Positions 5,063-6,779 of a stretch of DNA of 6,779 nucleotides are shown in pieces. A model generated the notes under the pieces. That model made no database searches and was not told where the DNA came from. It saw only the letters and a program-made list of their open reading frames with translations. Source of the DNA: Alphaproteobacteria bacterium (GTDB lineage: Bacteria; Pseudomonadota; Alphaproteobacteria; Geminicoccales; Geminicoccaceae); the NCBI GenBank assembly GCA_026982585.1, contig JALSGW010000020.1, positions 1 through 6,779 of the forward strand. The letters are read 5' to 3'. A program made the translations under genes and the position numbers. Each line of letters starts with the position of its first letter. Position 1 is the first letter of the stretch.

Positions 5063-5842
5063 GTGCCGCGTTTCTGCGCCAATCTCACCATGCTCTATGG
5101 GGAATTCGACTTCCTCGACCGTTTCCAGGCCGCGGCGGAGGACGGGTTTCGCGGGGTGGAGTACCTGTTCCCCTACGCCTATCCGGCCGAGCAGTTGGCC
5201 GAACGCCTCGCCCGCCACGATCTGGTCCAGGTCTTGTTCAACCTGCCGCCGGGCGACTGGGAAGCGGGCGATCGCGGCATCGCCTGCCATCCGGAGCGGC
5301 GGGAGGAGTTCGCGGAGGGGCTCGAGCGGGCTGTCGCCTACGCCCGCACCCTCGGCTGCAAGCAGCTCAACTGCCTTGCCGGCATCGCCCCCGAGGGCTG
5401 GTCGCGGTTGCGGCTCGAGACCACGCTGATCGACAATCTCCGCCTCGCCGCCGACCGGCTCGCCGAGGTGGGCGCGGCCCTGCTGCTCGAGGCGGTGAAC
5501 AGCCGCGACATCCCCGGCTTTTTCGTGGACACCCTGGACTATGCGGCGGAGATCGTGGCCGCCGCCGACCGGCCCAACCTGTTCCTGCAGTACGATCTCT
5601 ATCATCAACAGGTGATGCGGGGCGATCTCGCCGGGACCTTCCGGCGGCACAAGGACCGCATCCGCCACATCCAGATCGCCGACCATCCCGGGCGGCACGA
5701 GCCGGGCAGCGGCGAGATCCACTGGCCTTTCCTGTTCGAGCTTCTGGACCGGGAGGGCTATACGGGCTGGATCGGGCTCGAGTATCGTCCCGCGCGCGGC
5801 ACCCGCGCCGGGCTGTCCTGGCTTAAGGCCTACCGGGCTTGA
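5063..5842 (+). CDS. hyi: Hydroxypyruvate isomerase
   Basis: A 259-residue TIM-barrel isomerase that interconverts hydroxypyruvate and tartronate semialdehyde; E. coli Hyi is 258 residues and aligns nearly end to end. Matching stretches include RFCANLTMLYGEFDFL (3-18), GFRGVEYLFPY (28-38), NLPPGDWEAGDRGIAC (60-75), NCLAG (103-107), IPGFFVDT (150-157), LQYDLYHQQ (175-183), RHIQIADHPGRHEPGSGEI (201-219) and GWIGLEYRP (235-243). The likely divalent-metal ligands of this xylose-isomerase-like fold are Glu143, Asp178, Gln204 and Glu240, all present. The start is GTG at 5063, supported by AGGGAGGAG at 5050-5058 and by N-terminal similarity upstream of the first in-frame ATG (residue 10). The gene begins 13 bases after gcl and ends 11 bases before glxR, so co-transcription is very likely. 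Confidence 0.95.
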   Translation: MPRFCANLTMLYGEFDFLDRFQAAAEDGFRGVEYLFPYAYPAEQLAERLARHDLVQVLFNLPPGDWEAGDRGIACHPERREEFAEGLERAVAYARTLGCKQLNCLAGIAPEGWSRLRLETTLIDNLRLAADRLAEVGAALLLEAVNSRDIPGFFVDTLDYAAEIVAAADRPNLFLQYDLYHQQVMRGDLAGTFRRHKDRIRHIQIADHPGRHEPGSGEIHWPFLFELLDREGYTGWIGLEYRPARGTRAGLSWLKAYRA

Positions 5843-5850
5843 GGGAGGTG
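5842..5850 (+). promoter_or_regulatory. Ribosome binding site fixing the glxR start
   Basis: AGGGAGGTG lies in the 11-base gap between hyi and glxR and overlaps the last base of the hyi stop. Its GGAGG core is five bases before the ATG at 5854. Several in-frame alternatives lie nearby (TTG 5839, GTG 5848, GTG 5851), and this spacing favours the ATG, which also matches the MK-x-GFIGLG start of the family. Confidence 0.7.
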
Positions 5851-5853
5851 GTG

Positions 5854-6738
5854 ATGAAGGTCGGATTCATCGGTCTCGGCATCATGGGCAGGCCCATGGC
5901 CCGTCATTTGATCGACGGCGGCCACGAGGTGCATCTCATGAGCCGAAGCGGCGTGCCGCAGGAGCTCGTGGACCAGGGCGGCATTCCCCACCGCACACCC
6001 AGGGAGGTGGCGGAGGCGGCGGAGGCGGTGATCACCATGCTGCCGGATACGCCGGATGTGGAGAAGGTGCTGTTCGGCCCCGCGGGAGTGGCGGAGGGGC
6101 TTTCGCCGGGCAAGCTGGTGATCGACATGAGCTCCATCAGCCCGCTCGCCACCCGCGACTTCGCCCGGCGCATCGAGGAGCTTGGCTGCCAGTATCTCGA
6201 TGCCCCGGTCTCGGGCGGCCAGGTGGGGGCCGAGGCGGGCACCCTCACCATCATGGTGGGCGGCTCCGAGGAGGCCTTCGCCCGGGCCCGTCCGCTGTTC
6301 GCGCTCATGGGCAAAAGCGTCACCCTGATCGGTCCCAACGGCGACGGTCAGACCGCCAAGGTGGCCAACCAGATCATCGTCGCCCTCACCATCGAGGCGG
6401 TGGCCGAGGGGCTGCTGTTCGCCGCCCGGGCCGGCGCCGATCCGGCCAAGGTGCGCGAGGCGCTGATGGGCGGCTTCGCCGGCTCGAGGATTCTGGAAGT
6501 ACACGGACAGCGCATGATCGAGCGCAATTTCGAGCCCGGCTTTCGCATCGAGCTGCACCAGAAGGACCTCAGGCTCGCCCTCGAGGGCGCCCGGGAGATG
6601 GGGCTGTCGCTACCCAACACCGCCACTTGCCAGGAGCTGTTCAACGCCTGCCGGGCCCACGGCGGCGCCGGCTGGGACCATTCGGCGGTGGTGCGGGCGC
6701 TCGAACTTTTGGCCAACGCCGAGCTCAAGCGCCGGTGA
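5854..6738 (+). CDS. glxR: 2-hydroxy-3-oxopropionate (tartronate semialdehyde) reductase
   Basis: A 294-residue member of the beta-hydroxyacid dehydrogenase family that reduces tartronate semialdehyde to D-glycerate using NAD(P)H; E. coli GlxR is 292 residues. Features seen: the Rossmann motif GLGIMG (7-12), the PDTPDVEKVLFG segment, DMSSISPLATRDFA, the substrate-binding signature DAPVSGGQVGAEAGTL (116-131), the catalytic lysine region GDGQTAKVANQII with Lys169 and Asn172, LMGGFAGSRILEVHG, LHQKDLRLAL with Lys237-Asp238, and LPNTATCQELFN. These match GlxR/GarR more closely than 3-hydroxyisobutyrate dehydrogenases. The choice between the symbols glxR and garR rests on the gcl-hyi context. The start is ATG at 5854 with GGAGG at 5844-5848 and five bases of spacing; the in-frame TTG at 5839 overlaps the hyi stop and is rejected. 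No terminator is visible in the 41 bases after the gene. Confidence 0.94.
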   Translation: MKVGFIGLGIMGRPMARHLIDGGHEVHLMSRSGVPQELVDQGGIPHRTPREVAEAAEAVITMLPDTPDVEKVLFGPAGVAEGLSPGKLVIDMSSISPLATRDFARRIEELGCQYLDAPVSGGQVGAEAGTLTIMVGGSEEAFARARPLFALMGKSVTLIGPNGDGQTAKVANQIIVALTIEAVAEGLLFAARAGADPAKVREALMGGFAGSRILEVHGQRMIERNFEPGFRIELHQKDLRLALEGAREMGLSLPNTATCQELFNACRAHGGAGWDHSAVVRALELLANAELKRR

Positions 6739-6779
6739 TGGGCCTGCGCGCCCCTCAGGGCTTTCGCTGCTGCTTGCCG

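Noticed and set aside
3265..5091. A 608-codon open frame on the - strand covering all of gcl
   Set aside because: It is antisense to a clearly recognisable gcl, its translation is rich in H, R, P, G, D and L with no family similarity, and long antisense frames are expected in GC-rich codon-biased genes.
6740..6753. GGGC-N6-GCCC after glxR as an intrinsic terminator
   Set aside because: The arms are four bases with no U-tract; symmetry of this size is common at this GC content.

Overview
The window is GC-rich (by eye about 70%) and densely coded. It looks like the chromosome of an alphaproteobacterium. The best taxonomic hint is the first 90 bases: they encode the C-terminal end of transcription terminator Rho in a form (GTVDAMEFLLDKM... 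ending in MN-A) that I associate with Alphaproteobacteria. Assignment below class level is not possible from this window.

Layout. (1) Bases 1-90: the 3' end of rho. (2) Bases 125-1231, + strand: an unrecognised protein with three N-terminal membrane segments and a long C-terminal domain. (3) Bases 1221-2221, - strand: a short set of genes read right to left. It holds a stand-alone HD-domain alarmone hydrolase of the MESH1/SpoT type, a small DUF2905 membrane protein, and a previously uncalled 51-codon, very basic ORF. That ORF is joined to the DUF2905 gene by an ATGA overlap, and its stop overlaps the stop of the + strand membrane protein gene. (4) Bases 2222-2353: a divergent intergenic control region. 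(5) Bases 2354-6738, + strand: an AllR-like IclR-family regulator, then the tightly packed genes gcl, hyi and glxR.

The right-hand two thirds form a complete glyoxylate-to-glycerate (D-glycerate) module. Gcl condenses two glyoxylate molecules to tartronate semialdehyde with loss of CO2. Hyi interconverts tartronate semialdehyde and hydroxypyruvate. GlxR reduces tartronate semialdehyde to glycerate. The adjacent regulator resembles E. coli AllR, a glyoxylate-responsive repressor of the same enzymes, and keeps the aligned Cys/Ser/Ser/Asp of the AllR effector pocket. The natural model is local derepression by the pathway substrate. A glycerate kinase, needed to enter central metabolism, is not seen before the window ends 41 bases after glxR.

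I found no mobile element, CRISPR array, tRNA/rRNA or convincing intrinsic terminator, and no wholly new multi-gene system. The observations most worth follow-up are: a glutamate at the Gcl position where E. coli Gcl has the well-known Val51; the AllR-like pocket encoded next to its likely target operon; and the small basic ORF in the - strand gene set.
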